Below, piece after piece: positions 54,284-61,872 of a stretch of DNA of 64,000 bases. The notes beneath the pieces were generated by a model that was not told the DNA's origin, made no database searches, and saw only the letters and a list, made by a program, of their open reading frames with translations. The stretch spans positions 582,385-646,384 of the forward strand of contig JAKBKY010000001.1 in NCBI GenBank assembly GCA_021832345.1, read 5' to 3'. Position 1 is the stretch's first letter. Each line of letters begins with the position of its first letter. Source of the DNA: a bacterium (lineage in GTDB: Bacteria; Vulcanimicrobiota; Vulcanimicrobiia; Vulcanimicrobiales; Vulcanimicrobiaceae). Both the position numbers and the translations under genes were made by a program.

Positions 54284-56492
54284 GCCGAGCAAGACTTCTC
54301 ACGACCTCGCGTAGCAGGGCAGGACGTCGTATGAGGACCGCCTCTCCGAGGCGAGCGGGTCCATCGCCGACGATCGCGGCGATGGGGATCTTTCGTGCCG
54401 CAGCCGCTGCTGCGATCAGCGCTGCGGGCGTATCGTCGAGGGCGGCCTCATCGACGTCGACGAGCAGAGCATCGACGCCCGGCGCCTCGAGTGCCGCCAA
54501 CACCTCCTGCACGGACGAAACGACGTTCGCGCGGAATCCGGCCGTGCGCAAACCTTGAAGCAAGAAGGACTGTTCTTCGCTTATCTGCTCAAAGATGAGA
54601 ACGGTCGGCGCGCTGCCTCGCACGGCCATCCTTCGCGGCAGCCGCACGGTGAAGGTGCTTCCGTGACCTTGCGTACTGGTCACGGTAATGGTACCACCGT
54701 GCAGCTTGACGATTTGTTGCGCCAAGAAGAGGCCGAAGCCGGTTCCGGCGATCCTGAGTGTACGCACGTTGGAGGCGCGCGTAAAGCGCTCGAAAATGCG
54801 CCCCAAGTCCTCCTGCGGAATGCCGACCCCAAGGTCGGTGACGGCGACCTCAACCCACTCTGCTTCGCCATGGACCCGGATCGAAATCGGGGTCTCTTCT
54901 TTGGAGTACTTGAGCGCATTGTCGAGCAGGTTGGTAAAGACTTGCCGCAACCGCTGCGGATCGCCTTCGATCAGAGGCGTTCCTTCGACGCTTAGCGTGG
55001 TCCGGTGTTCATCGTCGCCGGAATCCACGATCTCGTGCAGGAGCACTGCGAGGTCCACCGGTTGTTTCTCCAGCGAAATTTCGTTGCGTTCGAGCTGCGA
55101 GAGTGCTAACGTATCGGTCGCCAGCGCCGCCAGCGTATGCGCCGAGCGCTTGATGGCGTCCAACGCATCTGCTTGCTCTTGGGTCATCGGGCCGAACTCT
55201 CGCGTGAGATCGGCATAGCCGAGGATGCTGGTGAGCGGGCCGCGGACATCATGCGCGAGCATGGCGATCAGGTCGCTCTTGGTCTGGTTGAGTTCAAGAT
55301 AGGACGTTTGGCGTTTCTCCAGTTCCTCATACAGGGCCACGTTGTGCAAGGCCGCGCTAAAGTAGCGTGCGAGCAGATCGAGCACGAAGACATCGGTTTC
55401 ACGCAGCGCGACTCCACCCGCAGCACGCAGCTCGATGGCATACCGTACGTCGGCCCATGACCCGGCGGGCGCGGCGGCGCGTCGATAGGCGTCATCGATG
55501 CAGACCGTGTTCTGGCTTACGGCACGCTCGAAGAGTTCGTCCTTCGTTCCACTGCCCGTAGGATATGGGGCGAGGGCGTCGACGCGCCGCGCAACCCCGT
55601 CGCCGTCAATGGCGTAGAGATGCGCCCGGGCTCCTAAGAGCTCCGTCGCGCTTTGGTCGAAGGCAGCAAGCACCGCTTGGCGGTCCAGATGCTCGAAGAG
55701 CCGTCGAATCGCTCGCGTGAGGGCGAGCAGACGGGCGTGTTCGGCTTCGAGTTGCGAGGCGCGCGCCACCTGGTTGCTGATGTCTCGTTCGACGCTGACC
55801 CAATGCGTGACGCGCCCGGCGGTATTGCGGATTGGGCGTAGCGTCAACTCGTTCCAGAAGCTCGTTCCATCCTTACGATAGCTGACTAGCTCGACGTGCG
55901 CGGGAGCTCCTTGCGCAACCGCGTCTCGTGCCGCCCGCATCCCCGGATCATCCGGCATGCCGTGGCGGAAGAAGGTGATGTCTTTGCCGATCACCTCGTC
56001 GTGTGCGTAGCCGGTTTGCCGTTCGAAGGTTTCGTTGACGTAGGCGACCTCAAGCGTGCCGCTCTCCGCCACTGCGTAGACTAGGATCGCATCCCCAGCC
56101 GAATCGATCGCCTGTGAGAGCAACTCAATCTGGCGATGCTGCGCCAGCCGTTCGCTGATGTCGAAGATGATCGCCACGATGTGCTTCTCGTTGCCGTCCA
56201 GCACGAGGTCGGCGTGCAGCTCGACCGGGAACTCGGATCCGTCGCAGCGCCGTACGAGTGTCTCCAGCACGAGCACTTCGCCTGCCTCAAGCCGTGCCAG
56301 CGCGTTTTCAAATCGCTGCGGCGTCAGCGCCACCAACAACTCATGCAACGGCCGCCCTTCGATATCTTTAGATGCGCATCCGAGCGCCTCGCAGGCACCG
56401 CGCGAGGCCATCAGCACGCGTTGCGTCGCGACGCCGATCTCCAAGAGCGCTAAGTGCGGCGAGTCAAAGAATGCGCGATGCGTGGCCTTCAT
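54258..56492 (-). CDS. Sensor histidine kinase, PAS-PAS-GAF-HisKA-HATPase with receiver-like tail
   Basis: The 744-residue cytoplasmic protein has two PAS domains (to about residue 250; the second has NETFERQTGYAHDEVIGKD and a PAC ending HWVSVERDIS), a GAF domain (about 265-395), and HisKA with the phospho-site histidine in MLAHDVRGPLTSILGY. The HATPase domain follows (FTNLLDNALKYS, VTDLGVGIPQEDLGRIFERF, GTGFGLFLAQQ). The last 115 residues form a receiver-like domain with LLVDVD as possible phospho-acceptor, but the usual Lys is Arg. No TM helices are seen. The second PAS resembles LOV-like photosensor modules but lacks the NCRFL cysteine motif. Confidence 0.9.
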   Translation of the reverse strand: MKATHRAFFDSPHLALLEIGVATQRVLMASRGACEALGCASKDIEGRPLHELLVALTPQRFENALARLEAGEVLVLETLVRRCDGSEFPVELHADLVLDGNEKHIVAIIFDISERLAQHRQIELLSQAIDSAGDAILVYAVAESGTLEVAYVNETFERQTGYAHDEVIGKDITFFRHGMPDDPGMRAARDAVAQGAPAHVELVSYRKDGTSFWNELTLRPIRNTAGRVTHWVSVERDISNQVARASQLEAEHARLLALTRAIRRLFEHLDRQAVLAAFDQSATELLGARAHLYAIDGDGVARRVDALAPYPTGSGTKDELFERAVSQNTVCIDDAYRRAAAPAGSWADVRYAIELRAAGGVALRETDVFVLDLLARYFSAALHNVALYEELEKRQTSYLELNQTKSDLIAMLAHDVRGPLTSILGYADLTREFGPMTQEQADALDAIKRSAHTLAALATDTLALSQLERNEISLEKQPVDLAVLLHEIVDSGDDEHRTTLSVEGTPLIEGDPQRLRQVFTNLLDNALKYSKEETPISIRVHGEAEWVEVAVTDLGVGIPQEDLGRIFERFTRASNVRTLRIAGTGFGLFLAQQIVKLHGGTITVTSTQGHGSTFTVRLPRRMAVRGSAPTVLIFEQISEEQSFLLQGLRTAGFRANVVSSVQEVLAALEAPGVDALLVDVDEAALDDTPAALIAAAAAARKIPIAAIVGDGPARLGEAVLIRRPALLREVVRSLARLTDGENQN

Positions 56493-56689
56493 GGGAGTTG
56501 CTCCAGGGCCAGGAGCGCAGGGATGTTCCCCTCGGGCGGATCCGGCTCGACCCCGTTGCCGACCGGCTGAGCAGCGACGGTGACGCCGTCGGGCGCCTGG
56601 GCGCGTAGAGCCTCGATGAGCCTCTCCCTATCAGAATCACCCGCTGCTAACAAGAGGGGTTGCTTCGACTGAGCGCGATGAATCTCCAC
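56489..56689 (-). CDS. Small ORF upstream of the sensor kinase, 66 residues
   Basis: This ORF ends with TGA overlapping the kinase ATG (ATGA), the same coupling seen in real operons here. The product (MEIHRAQSKQPLLLAAGDSD...) starts like the first strand and helix of a receiver domain but is cut short after about 35 residues, then continues in a Pro/Gly-rich tail. Its annotated start overlaps the divergent gene's start by 12 bases, so a later start is possible. I recognise no family with certainty. Confidence 0.4.
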   Translation of the reverse strand: MEIHRAQSKQPLLLAAGDSDRERLIEALRAQAPDGVTVAAQPVGNGVEPDPPEGNIPALLALEQLP

Positions 56690-57295
56690 TTAGAGCATGC
56701 CAAAAACGGTCGTACGGTAATAGTGGCGCTACTGGAGATGCGCGATGCCGAGTTCGCAGCGCCCGACGGCAGGCGCTGCGGGCCCATCTCGATGTCCCTT
56801 GAGCGCGGTATGCGTCAGGCTTGCTTGTGCCGGGACGCATGGGAAGCACGGGCGATCGCTCGGCTTGCTTCGGGCGTCATTAAGACCTCGCACGGCTTCG
56901 TGCTCATCGGGGACTTTGACCCTCGTCTGCAGCCGACACAGTGTAAACGGATTGCAGCCTACGTGGCGCACGACGCGATGCCGCTGGACGGCATGCCGTT
57001 CGAACGTTTTATCGCGTACCGTGCGGCGCTCTGGGATCTCGATCTCGATGCCGCACTTACGCGCTCGCGAATGTTACTCGCCCAACTCGAAGGGCTTCAC
57101 GAAGCGTTTGCCGTGCCGCTGGTGGCAGCGCTCTTGGCGCAACCGCGGCTCCTGGTTCTCGATCGACCGCAGGCGGTCTACGCGCGAGCCATTCTCGCGG
57201 CAGCGTCCGACTGCGCGGTCTTTTCGACGCACGACCTTCCTCGCGACATCGACGCCTTCGACGAGTGCGCGGCGCAACGAGCGCCGGCACGGTGA
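56678..57295 (+). CDS. Degenerate ABC ATPase-like protein without Walker A
   Basis: The 205-residue product follows the plan of an ABC-type ATPase from the Q-loop region on. SHGFVLIGDFDPRLQPTQCKRIAAYVAHDAMPLDG (partly) mirrors the usual ...G.V.V.G.D.......R..IGYV.. segment, LLVLDRPQA (158-166) replaces Walker B, and STHD (His185) matches the H-loop. Walker A (GxxGxGKS) and the LSGGQ signature are missing, and Walker B has Arg where the catalytic Glu would stand. It is coupled to a membrane protein (TGATG overlap), so a non-hydrolysing partner or a decayed exporter is inferred. Confidence 0.6.
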   Translation: MNLHLEHAKNGRTVIVALLEMRDAEFAAPDGRRCGPISMSLERGMRQACLCRDAWEARAIARLASGVIKTSHGFVLIGDFDPRLQPTQCKRIAAYVAHDAMPLDGMPFERFIAYRAALWDLDLDAALTRSRMLLAQLEGLHEAFAVPLVAALLAQPRLLVLDRPQAVYARAILAAASDCAVFSTHDLPRDIDAFDECAAQRAPAR

Positions 57296-57933
57296 TGCAT
57301 CTCCGGCGTTTGCGCGCGATCGTCGGCGCGCGACTCTATGCGCAACGGCGCTTCGTTATCTTCGCGTGCGCCTTGGCCTTCGTCGTGGGCGTTATTCAGC
57401 CGCACGGCATCGTCGCAACGTTCGATCCTCATGCCGACAACCTCTCGGCCCGGGCCGTGTGGTTGGCGGGGCCGATCTTTGTTGGAGCGTTGCTTGGCAC
57501 GTGGATTGCGCTTGCGCAACGGACCGAGCACCCGGGCGTCCTCGACTTCTCCGAACAGACGGCTCCGCTCTTCGGGCGAGAGCTCGCACGGGCCAAGGCA
57601 GTGGTTCCGTGCGCTATTGTGACCCCGGCGTTGCTGGCGTACTGGCTCGGGCAGGGGATCGGTGGTTTTCCGCCGTCCTTAGGCTACTTTGCGATGGGTC
57701 TGGTCGCGGCGATCGCCGCAACGCTGATCGCGCTTTCGGGCACACTGCGGCAGGGCGCGCAACGCGCCTTCTACGCGGTCCTGGCGCCGGCAAGCGCAGC
57801 GATCGCCTACGCGATCGCCGTCTATGCTCCCCCCTGGGTCGGGGTCGTTGGTGAACTCTGCTTCGCGGCCATCGTCGCCTTCATCGCGCTACGCCAATAC
57901 GGCGAAGCGCTGGCACGCTACGACCCGCTCTAG
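57295..57933 (+). CDS. Predicted membrane protein, partner of the ABC-like protein
   Basis: The 212-residue protein has five or six predicted membrane helices (FVIFACALAFVVGVIQP, AVWLAGPIFVGALLGTWIALA and later ones) with a polar loop containing DFSEQTAPLFGRELARAKA, a pattern like the coupling region of ABC-2 permeases. It starts one base inside the previous stop. As the partner is a degenerate ATPase, it may be the permease of a shrunken ABC system. No confident family assignment is possible. Its end overlaps the convergent DJ-1-like gene by four bases. Confidence 0.65.
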   Translation: MHLRRLRAIVGARLYAQRRFVIFACALAFVVGVIQPHGIVATFDPHADNLSARAVWLAGPIFVGALLGTWIALAQRTEHPGVLDFSEQTAPLFGRELARAKAVVPCAIVTPALLAYWLGQGIGGFPPSLGYFAMGLVAAIAATLIALSGTLRQGAQRAFYAVLAPASAAIAYAIAVYAPPWVGVVGELCFAAIVAFIALRQYGEALARYDPL

Positions 57934-58490
57934 ACGGGCGTGGCGCCGGTGACGGAGAGTTTTTCCAGCACAGCGCGATGGAACTGCGCGAGATCCTCTC
58001 CACCGCGCGTACTGATCCAGTTCGAATCCTGAACCGTCGGCTGATCGCGATAGAGTCCGCCCGCATTGCGAATATCGTCGGCGATCGAGTGAGCGCCGGT
58101 GACCTGACGGCCGCGAACGAGCTGCGCCGAGATGAGGACCTGCGTGCCGTGGCCGATGGAGAAGATCGGCTTCTTATTGAGATCAAGCTCCCGAACGAAG
58201 CGCTGCACCTCTTTTTCGATGCGCAGGCGGTCCGGCGATGTGCCTCCGGGGATGAGCAGACCGTCGAAATCTTCGGCCGTGCAGTCAGCGACCAACTCTT
58301 CGGCGCGCGCGGCGGCGCCTTCGTCGAGGCCCCGTTTGCCGCGAATGCGCTGACGCGAGCGTTCGTCGACCCCGACGATCGTCACGGCGGCACCCGCCTC
58401 CTCCAGGACGCGTTGCGTCTCGACTAAATCCATCTCTTCGAATCCGTCGCTCACCAGAGCGGCGATCCGTTTCCCTTCGACACTTTGCAT
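57930..58490 (-). CDS. DJ-1/PfpI-family protein lacking the nucleophilic cysteine
   Basis: The 186-residue protein matches the PfpI/YhbO-like group: ALVSDGFEEMDLVE with the conserved glutamate, DGLLIPGGTSPDRLR, and the nucleophile elbow, which reads FSIGHGTQVL (Gly113) where the family has a cysteine (xCHGxQ). Loss of the cysteine predicts no protease or deglycase activity. GAHSIADDIRNAGG and DSNWISTRG agree with the family's C-terminal part. It is the last gene of a minus-strand group with the HTH and SDR genes. Confidence 0.87.
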   Translation of the reverse strand: MQSVEGKRIAALVSDGFEEMDLVETQRVLEEAGAAVTIVGVDERSRQRIRGKRGLDEGAAARAEELVADCTAEDFDGLLIPGGTSPDRLRIEKEVQRFVRELDLNKKPIFSIGHGTQVLISAQLVRGRQVTGAHSIADDIRNAGGLYRDQPTVQDSNWISTRGGEDLAQFHRAVLEKLSVTGATPV

Positions 58491-58513
58491 GGCGCGGCTG
58501 TTCGCCTTGGAAG

Positions 58514-59023
58514 CTACAAGGTCCCACCCGTCTGCTGGACCGCCAGTCGAAGGAGGTAGGCCAACTCCATCTCCAGCTTGCCCAACGCATCGAGCTGCAT
58601 GTCGTCGAGCACGGCCTTCAGCGTGGGGTTGCGTTTGGCCATATCCCCTTCCGGTACACGGTGGCGCGGATTGATCTCGCGCATATAGATGCGCGCCTCG
58701 TAGCGGACCGGCCCCTCCGGAAGAAAGTAGAGCGGGTCCAGCCCGAATGCATAGGCCTCAAGCGAAAGGATTCCCGTGTGTTGGAGAAACTCTATCGGCC
58801 TACTGCGCAGGACCTGCGCGAATCGGGCCAGCGCACTGACTCCGATCCGTACGTCGCCTGCCAGGATGGCTTGAATCTCCGCTTCGCCAAGTTCGGTTGC
58901 CCGCGCCAGCATCTCGATGGAGACCTCGCGCTCTAGCGCCAGAGCCGCCAAGCCCGCGCCGAAGTTGCCGCCGCCCGCGGTGCCCCGAAGGCCGTCCCAG
59001 GCCGGTTGGTCGTTCAAGCTCAT
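58514..59023 (-). CDS. Helix-turn-helix domain protein
   Basis: The 169-residue product has an N-terminal helix-turn-helix-like region, roughly residues 25-75 (LALEREVSIEMLARATELGEAEIQAILAGD, of which SIEMLARATELGEAEI is the likely HTH), of the XRE type. The rest contains RYEARIYMREINPRHR and a C-terminal helix. The central portion FLPEGPVRYEARI does not match a family I know. ATG 59023 is 36 bases after the SDR stop, fitting an operon. It may regulate the SDR/DJ-1 genes. Confidence 0.6.
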   Translation of the reverse strand: MSLNDQPAWDGLRGTAGGGNFGAGLAALALEREVSIEMLARATELGEAEIQAILAGDVRIGVSALARFAQVLRSRPIEFLQHTGILSLEAYAFGLDPLYFLPEGPVRYEARIYMREINPRHRVPEGDMAKRNPTLKAVLDDMQLDALGKLEMELAYLLRLAVQQTGGTL

Positions 59024-59058
59024 GGTCGGATCGGTTCCGTCGTCTCGGCCTCGGGCAC

Positions 59059-59829
59059 CTAGCCGAAGAGTCCCGCGGTGAGCCCGCCGTCGACCCCGAT
59101 GGTTTGGCCGGTGATGTAGCTGGCTGCATCGCTGCAGAGGAAGGCGACCAGCGGCGCATACTCTTGCGGGGTAGCAACGCGGCCGATGGGGACCTGGCTT
59201 CGTGCGGCCGCGTGGAGCGCCTCGTCGCTGCCGTAGAGCCGGCGCAGCCGGTCGGTTAAGATTCGTCCGGTGGCGATGGCGTTGACGGTGATGCCGTCGC
59301 GCGCGACCTCGCCTGCGAGTGTCTTGAGCATGGAGACGAGCGCGACGCGGAAGACGTTGGAGAGCGCCAGCGTGCCGATCGGCTGTTTTACGGAGGTCGA
59401 GGTCAGCGCCACGATGCGCCCCCAGCCCGCCAGGCGCATCTGCGGCACGACGTCCGCCACGATCTGCGCCATACAGCGCAAGAGGCTGCGATAGGCGTCG
59501 TCCCAATCGCGTATCGACAGCTCCGTAACGCTGCCGGGTTTGGGGCCGCCGCCGTTGAGGATGACGATATCCACGTGCCCGAAGTGCGCGGCAACCTGCT
59601 CGAGCATCTGCGCAACCGCAGTCTCATCGCTTAAGTCTACCGTGAAGACCTGTGCATCGGGTGAACCGGCGTGCCGCGCCCGCTGCGCGACCTCGAGGAG
59701 CCGCTCCCGGCGTCGCGCGGCCAGCGCCAGATTCACGCCGCGCTGCGCCAGCGCCAAGCCCACGGCTTCGCCGAGCCCGGCGCTGGCGCCGGTGACTAGT
59801 GCGATCTTGCCGTGCATCGTGGGTTGCAT
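59059..59829 (-). CDS. Short-chain dehydrogenase/reductase with altered active site
   Basis: The protein has a Rossmann N-terminus with [25 protein letters not shown] in place of the NNAG motif, and the catalytic serine at [36 protein letters not shown]. In this stretch the usual YxxxK is replaced by LSNxxR with a later Lys, as in a known SDR subgroup. The ending [34 protein letters not shown] is standard. About 256 residues from the chosen ATG 59829; earlier ATGs exist. The substrate is unknown. Confidence 0.88.
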   Translation of the reverse strand: MQPTMHGKIALVTGASAGLGEAVGLALAQRGVNLALAARRRERLLEVAQRARHAGSPDAQVFTVDLSDETAVAQMLEQVAAHFGHVDIVILNGGGPKPGSVTELSIRDWDDAYRSLLRCMAQIVADVVPQMRLAGWGRIVALTSTSVKQPIGTLALSNVFRVALVSMLKTLAGEVARDGITVNAIATGRILTDRLRRLYGSDEALHAAARSQVPIGRVATPQEYAPLVAFLCSDAASYITGQTIGVDGGLTAGLFG

Positions 59830-59903
59830 CGTCATCCTCATGGAGCAGTTGTCGCCCACATGCCGCCAGGCCTTCGAGCGGGGGCGACGGAAGAGGCACT
59901 CCT

Positions 59904-60302
59904 ATGCAGAGCACGCCGGAAGAGACCGTCGAACGCCGGACCGAGATCGTCTTTCCAACCGATGCCAACCATCACGGCACGCTCTTCGGCGGGAAGGCCC
60001 TCGCGATGATGGACGTCACCGCCGGCATCGCCGCGACGCGCGCATGCCGCAAGACGTTTGTGACCGCCTCGATCGATCGGACCGACTTTCGGGCGCCGAT
60101 TCGCGTCGGCGAGTTTGCCGAGACCATCGCGCGGGTGGTCCGGATCGGGCGCACCTCGGCGACCGTTGAGGTGGAACTCTGGGCCGAACACCCTATCACC
60201 GGCGAGCGCCGGCTCTCGACGGTCGGCCGCTTCGTGCTGGTTGCAGTCGACCCGCAGGGCCACCCGACCCCGATTCGCGAGCCGGATGAGTCAACCGTCT
60301 GA
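59904..60302 (+). CDS. Acyl-CoA thioesterase, hotdog fold (YciA/BFIT type)
   Basis: The 132-residue protein has the hotdog-fold signature PTDANHHGTLFGGKALAMMD, with the catalytic Asp/Asn-His region, followed by VTASIDRTDFRAPIRVGEF and TVEVELWAEHPITGERR. These proteins hydrolyse acyl-CoA in the cytoplasm and form hexamers. It is divergent from the SDR gene, 74 bases away. The start at ATG 59904 places the motif at the usual position. Confidence 0.92.
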   Translation: MQSTPEETVERRTEIVFPTDANHHGTLFGGKALAMMDVTAGIAATRACRKTFVTASIDRTDFRAPIRVGEFAETIARVVRIGRTSATVEVELWAEHPITGERRLSTVGRFVLVAVDPQGHPTPIREPDESTV

Positions 60303-60339
60303 TGTCTAGCCAACAACGCTCCACGAAATCGGACCAGAC

Positions 60340-60681
60340 TCAGTTACTCGATCGCGCCCCCCTGTGACCCGCGCCTGTTGGGAAAAGAAGTAGCATGGTA
60401 ATGAAGATCGTAACGATCAGAATCTCTCGTATAAGCATCATTGAGAATTCGTTCTGAGTATGCAGGCGGACCGCGCGCTGGGTAGCTGCTCTCACATAGC
60501 CACGGTACTGAGCTGCGGCAGCACCTTCTGCTCTTGTCCACGCGTGGCCGGTCGCGACTTCACTGGAGGGCCTGGAAGGAAGGGAGTAGGAGTAACTTCT
60601 GCACGTCTGTTGGTATGCAAGTCCATTTGCGACTGACGATCCGATCAGAAACACAAGACCCGCGATCATGAACCGAATCAT
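60340..60681 (-). CDS. Hypothetical membrane protein, lower-GC region
   Basis: The 113-residue product has an N-terminal hydrophobic helix or signal (MIRFMIAGLVFLIGSSVANG) and a second near the C-terminus (LIREILIVTIFITMLLLFP), with a polar Ser/Arg/Tyr-rich middle. The base composition is clearly more A/T-rich than the neighbouring genes, which with the adjacent repeats suggests acquisition. No family is recognised and coding status is only probable. Confidence 0.45.
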   Translation of the reverse strand: MIRFMIAGLVFLIGSSVANGLAYQQTCRSYSYSLPSRPSSEVATGHAWTRAEGAAAAQYRGYVRAATQRAVRLHTQNEFSMMLIREILIVTIFITMLLLFPTGAGHRGARSSN

Positions 60682-60859
60682 TTCTACTCCGTCTCCTTAA
60701 ATTACGTTCGCGGTTACTATATGCTTACCCAACATCCTCGCACGGATCGCAACTTAAACCGGGCGCTAGGCAGATCCCTCGATGCTCTTTCAGGTGCGAC
60801 CCCCGGCCCCGACATACCGCCTGCCTCCCGATCGGCAGCGGCTTGCCTGCGCTCACGAC

Positions 60860-60884
60860 GGGGGGGGGGGGGGGGGGGGGGGGG
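60860..60884 (+). repeat. Run of 25 G
   Basis: An uninterrupted run of 25 guanines, from the last base of GCTCACGACG to the start of GAACCCC. Such a run is very rare in bacterial genomes, is prone to slippage, and could also hide an assembly length error. The interval 60682-61028 has no supported gene besides this and the repeat copy. Confidence 0.85.
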
Positions 60885-60893
60885 AACCCCTCT

Positions 60894-60946
60894 CCACCAC
60901 CCGCCTGTACTCCCGAGAAACGGGCCTAGGAGGCCGCAGGAGCGCA
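60894..60946 (+). repeat. 53-bp direct repeat, left copy
   Basis: A 53-bp unit starting CCACCACCCGCCTGTACTCC, which also occurs at 61411-61463 with one mismatch. It contains the hairpin CCCG-AGAAA-CGGG followed by GCCTAGGAGGC. The two copies bracket the HicBA-like module and could be recombination sites or terminators. Confidence 0.85.
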
Positions 60947-61028
60947 AACCTCTCCGAGTCTCGTGCGACGGTCATTTGAGGAGGCGTAAAGGAGCTTGGA
61001 TGGGCTCGCTGCGAAGCCTTCGAGAACC

Positions 61029-61253
61029 ATGCAGCTTGAGTTCACCGCGGTCTTCCAACCTGTCGCGGAAGGTTTCATCGGCTTCATCGAGGAGCTTCCG
61101 GGCGCAAACACCCAAGGGGCTACGCTAGACGAGGCTCGCGAGAACCTCCGCGAGGCGGTTCGGTTGACCATGGAGACCAATCGCGCTCTTGCCGAAGAGT
61201 CGATCCGGGGCACCGCCGTCATCCGCGAAGCCCTGGCCATCACGGCGGCGTGA
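61029..61253 (+). CDS. hicB: HicB-like antitoxin
   Basis: The 74-residue product matches the short HicB/DUF1902-like antitoxin fold: MQLEFTAVFQPVAEGFIGFIEELPGANTQGAT, of which EGFIGFIEELPGANTQG is the diagnostic part (glycine-rich beta strands), followed by LDEARENLREAVRLTME, the conserved helix. No C-terminal DNA-binding domain is present, as in minimal HicB. It overlaps the toxin gene start by GTGA. It would neutralise the HicA RNase. Confidence 0.85.
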   Translation: MQLEFTAVFQPVAEGFIGFIEELPGANTQGATLDEARENLREAVRLTMETNRALAEESIRGTAVIREALAITAA

Positions 61254-61468
61254 AGCGTCGCGACCTCATACGCCACTTGCGTTTCCACGGATGTCAGCAG
61301 GCGCGCGAAGGCGCGAGTCACGCCGTCTATTTCAATCCGGGGAATCGTAGAACGTCGACGGTACCGAGGCATCGCGAGATCAACGCGTTTTTGGCAGCGA
61401 AGATCTGCTACCACCACCCGCCTGTACTCCCGAGAAACGGGCCTAGGAGGCTGCAGGAGCGCAGCTAG
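61250..61468 (+). CDS. hicA: HicA-like toxin with replaced C-terminus
   Basis: The 72-residue frame from GTG 61250 starts like HicA: MKRRDLIRHLRFHGCQQAREG, then SHAVYFNPGNRRTSTVPRH with the catalytic histidine, and REINAFLAAKIC. The last 20 residues come from the 53-bp repeat (YHHPPVLPRNGPRRLQERS) instead of the family's usual end, so the tail was replaced when the repeat arrived. HicA is an mRNA interferase. The core double-stranded RNA-binding-like fold seems complete; activity is uncertain. Confidence 0.8.
   Translation: MKRRDLIRHLRFHGCQQAREGASHAVYFNPGNRRTSTVPRHREINAFLAAKICYHHPPVLPRNGPRRLQERS
61411..61463 (+). repeat. 53-bp direct repeat, right copy
   Basis: The second copy of the unit at 60894, one base different (T for C at position 42). 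It forms the 3' end of the HicA-like frame. The distance between copies is 517 bases and the interval holds the whole toxin-antitoxin pair. Confidence 0.85.
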
Positions 61469-61596
61469 GGGAGGACAGTCCTTGATGAACGGCCTTGCGG
61501 GGGAGCTTGGCCCTCTGCTATGATGCGGCGGTCGCCGGGACGGAGCGCCTGCCCTGTACCCGAGCGAGACCACCCTTGAACGAGGAGCCCATCACG

Positions 61597-61866
61597 ATGC
61601 CCCTAACCAAAGAACACAAGGCGGAGCTCGCCGCCAAGTACGGCCGCAGCGCCCACGATACCGGTTCGGCCGAAGTCCAGGTCGCGGTCCTCACCGCTTC
61701 GGTGAACCACCTGACCGAGCATCTGAAGATTCACAAGAAGGATCATCATAGCCGCCGCGGCTTGCTGCTGCAGGTCGGCCAGCGCCGTCGCTTGCTCAAC
61801 TACCTGGCGCACAAAGATGTCGAGCGCTACCGGAAGCTGATCGCCGACCTCGGTTTGCGCCGCTAA
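61597..61866 (+). CDS. rpsO: 30S ribosomal protein S15
   Basis: The 89-residue protein is S15, a primary 16S rRNA binder in the central domain of the 30S subunit. The family features [38 protein letters not shown] (the HDTGS..Q turn and the [12 protein letters not shown] helix start) and [23 protein letters not shown] are clear, and the length is exact. ATG 61597 follows GAGGAG. The region just upstream is untranslated and could hold the autoregulatory site known from other bacteria, but I see no clear match. Confidence 0.98.
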   Translation: MPLTKEHKAELAAKYGRSAHDTGSAEVQVAVLTASVNHLTEHLKIHKKDHHSRRGLLLQVGQRRRLLNYLAHKDVERYRKLIADLGLRR

Positions 61867-61872
61867 CCGGAC

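Noticed and set aside
58010-58035. A TTCGAATCC sequence resembling a tRNA T loop
   Set aside because: It lies inside the DJ-1/PfpI-like coding sequence and has no flanking acceptor or anticodon arms.
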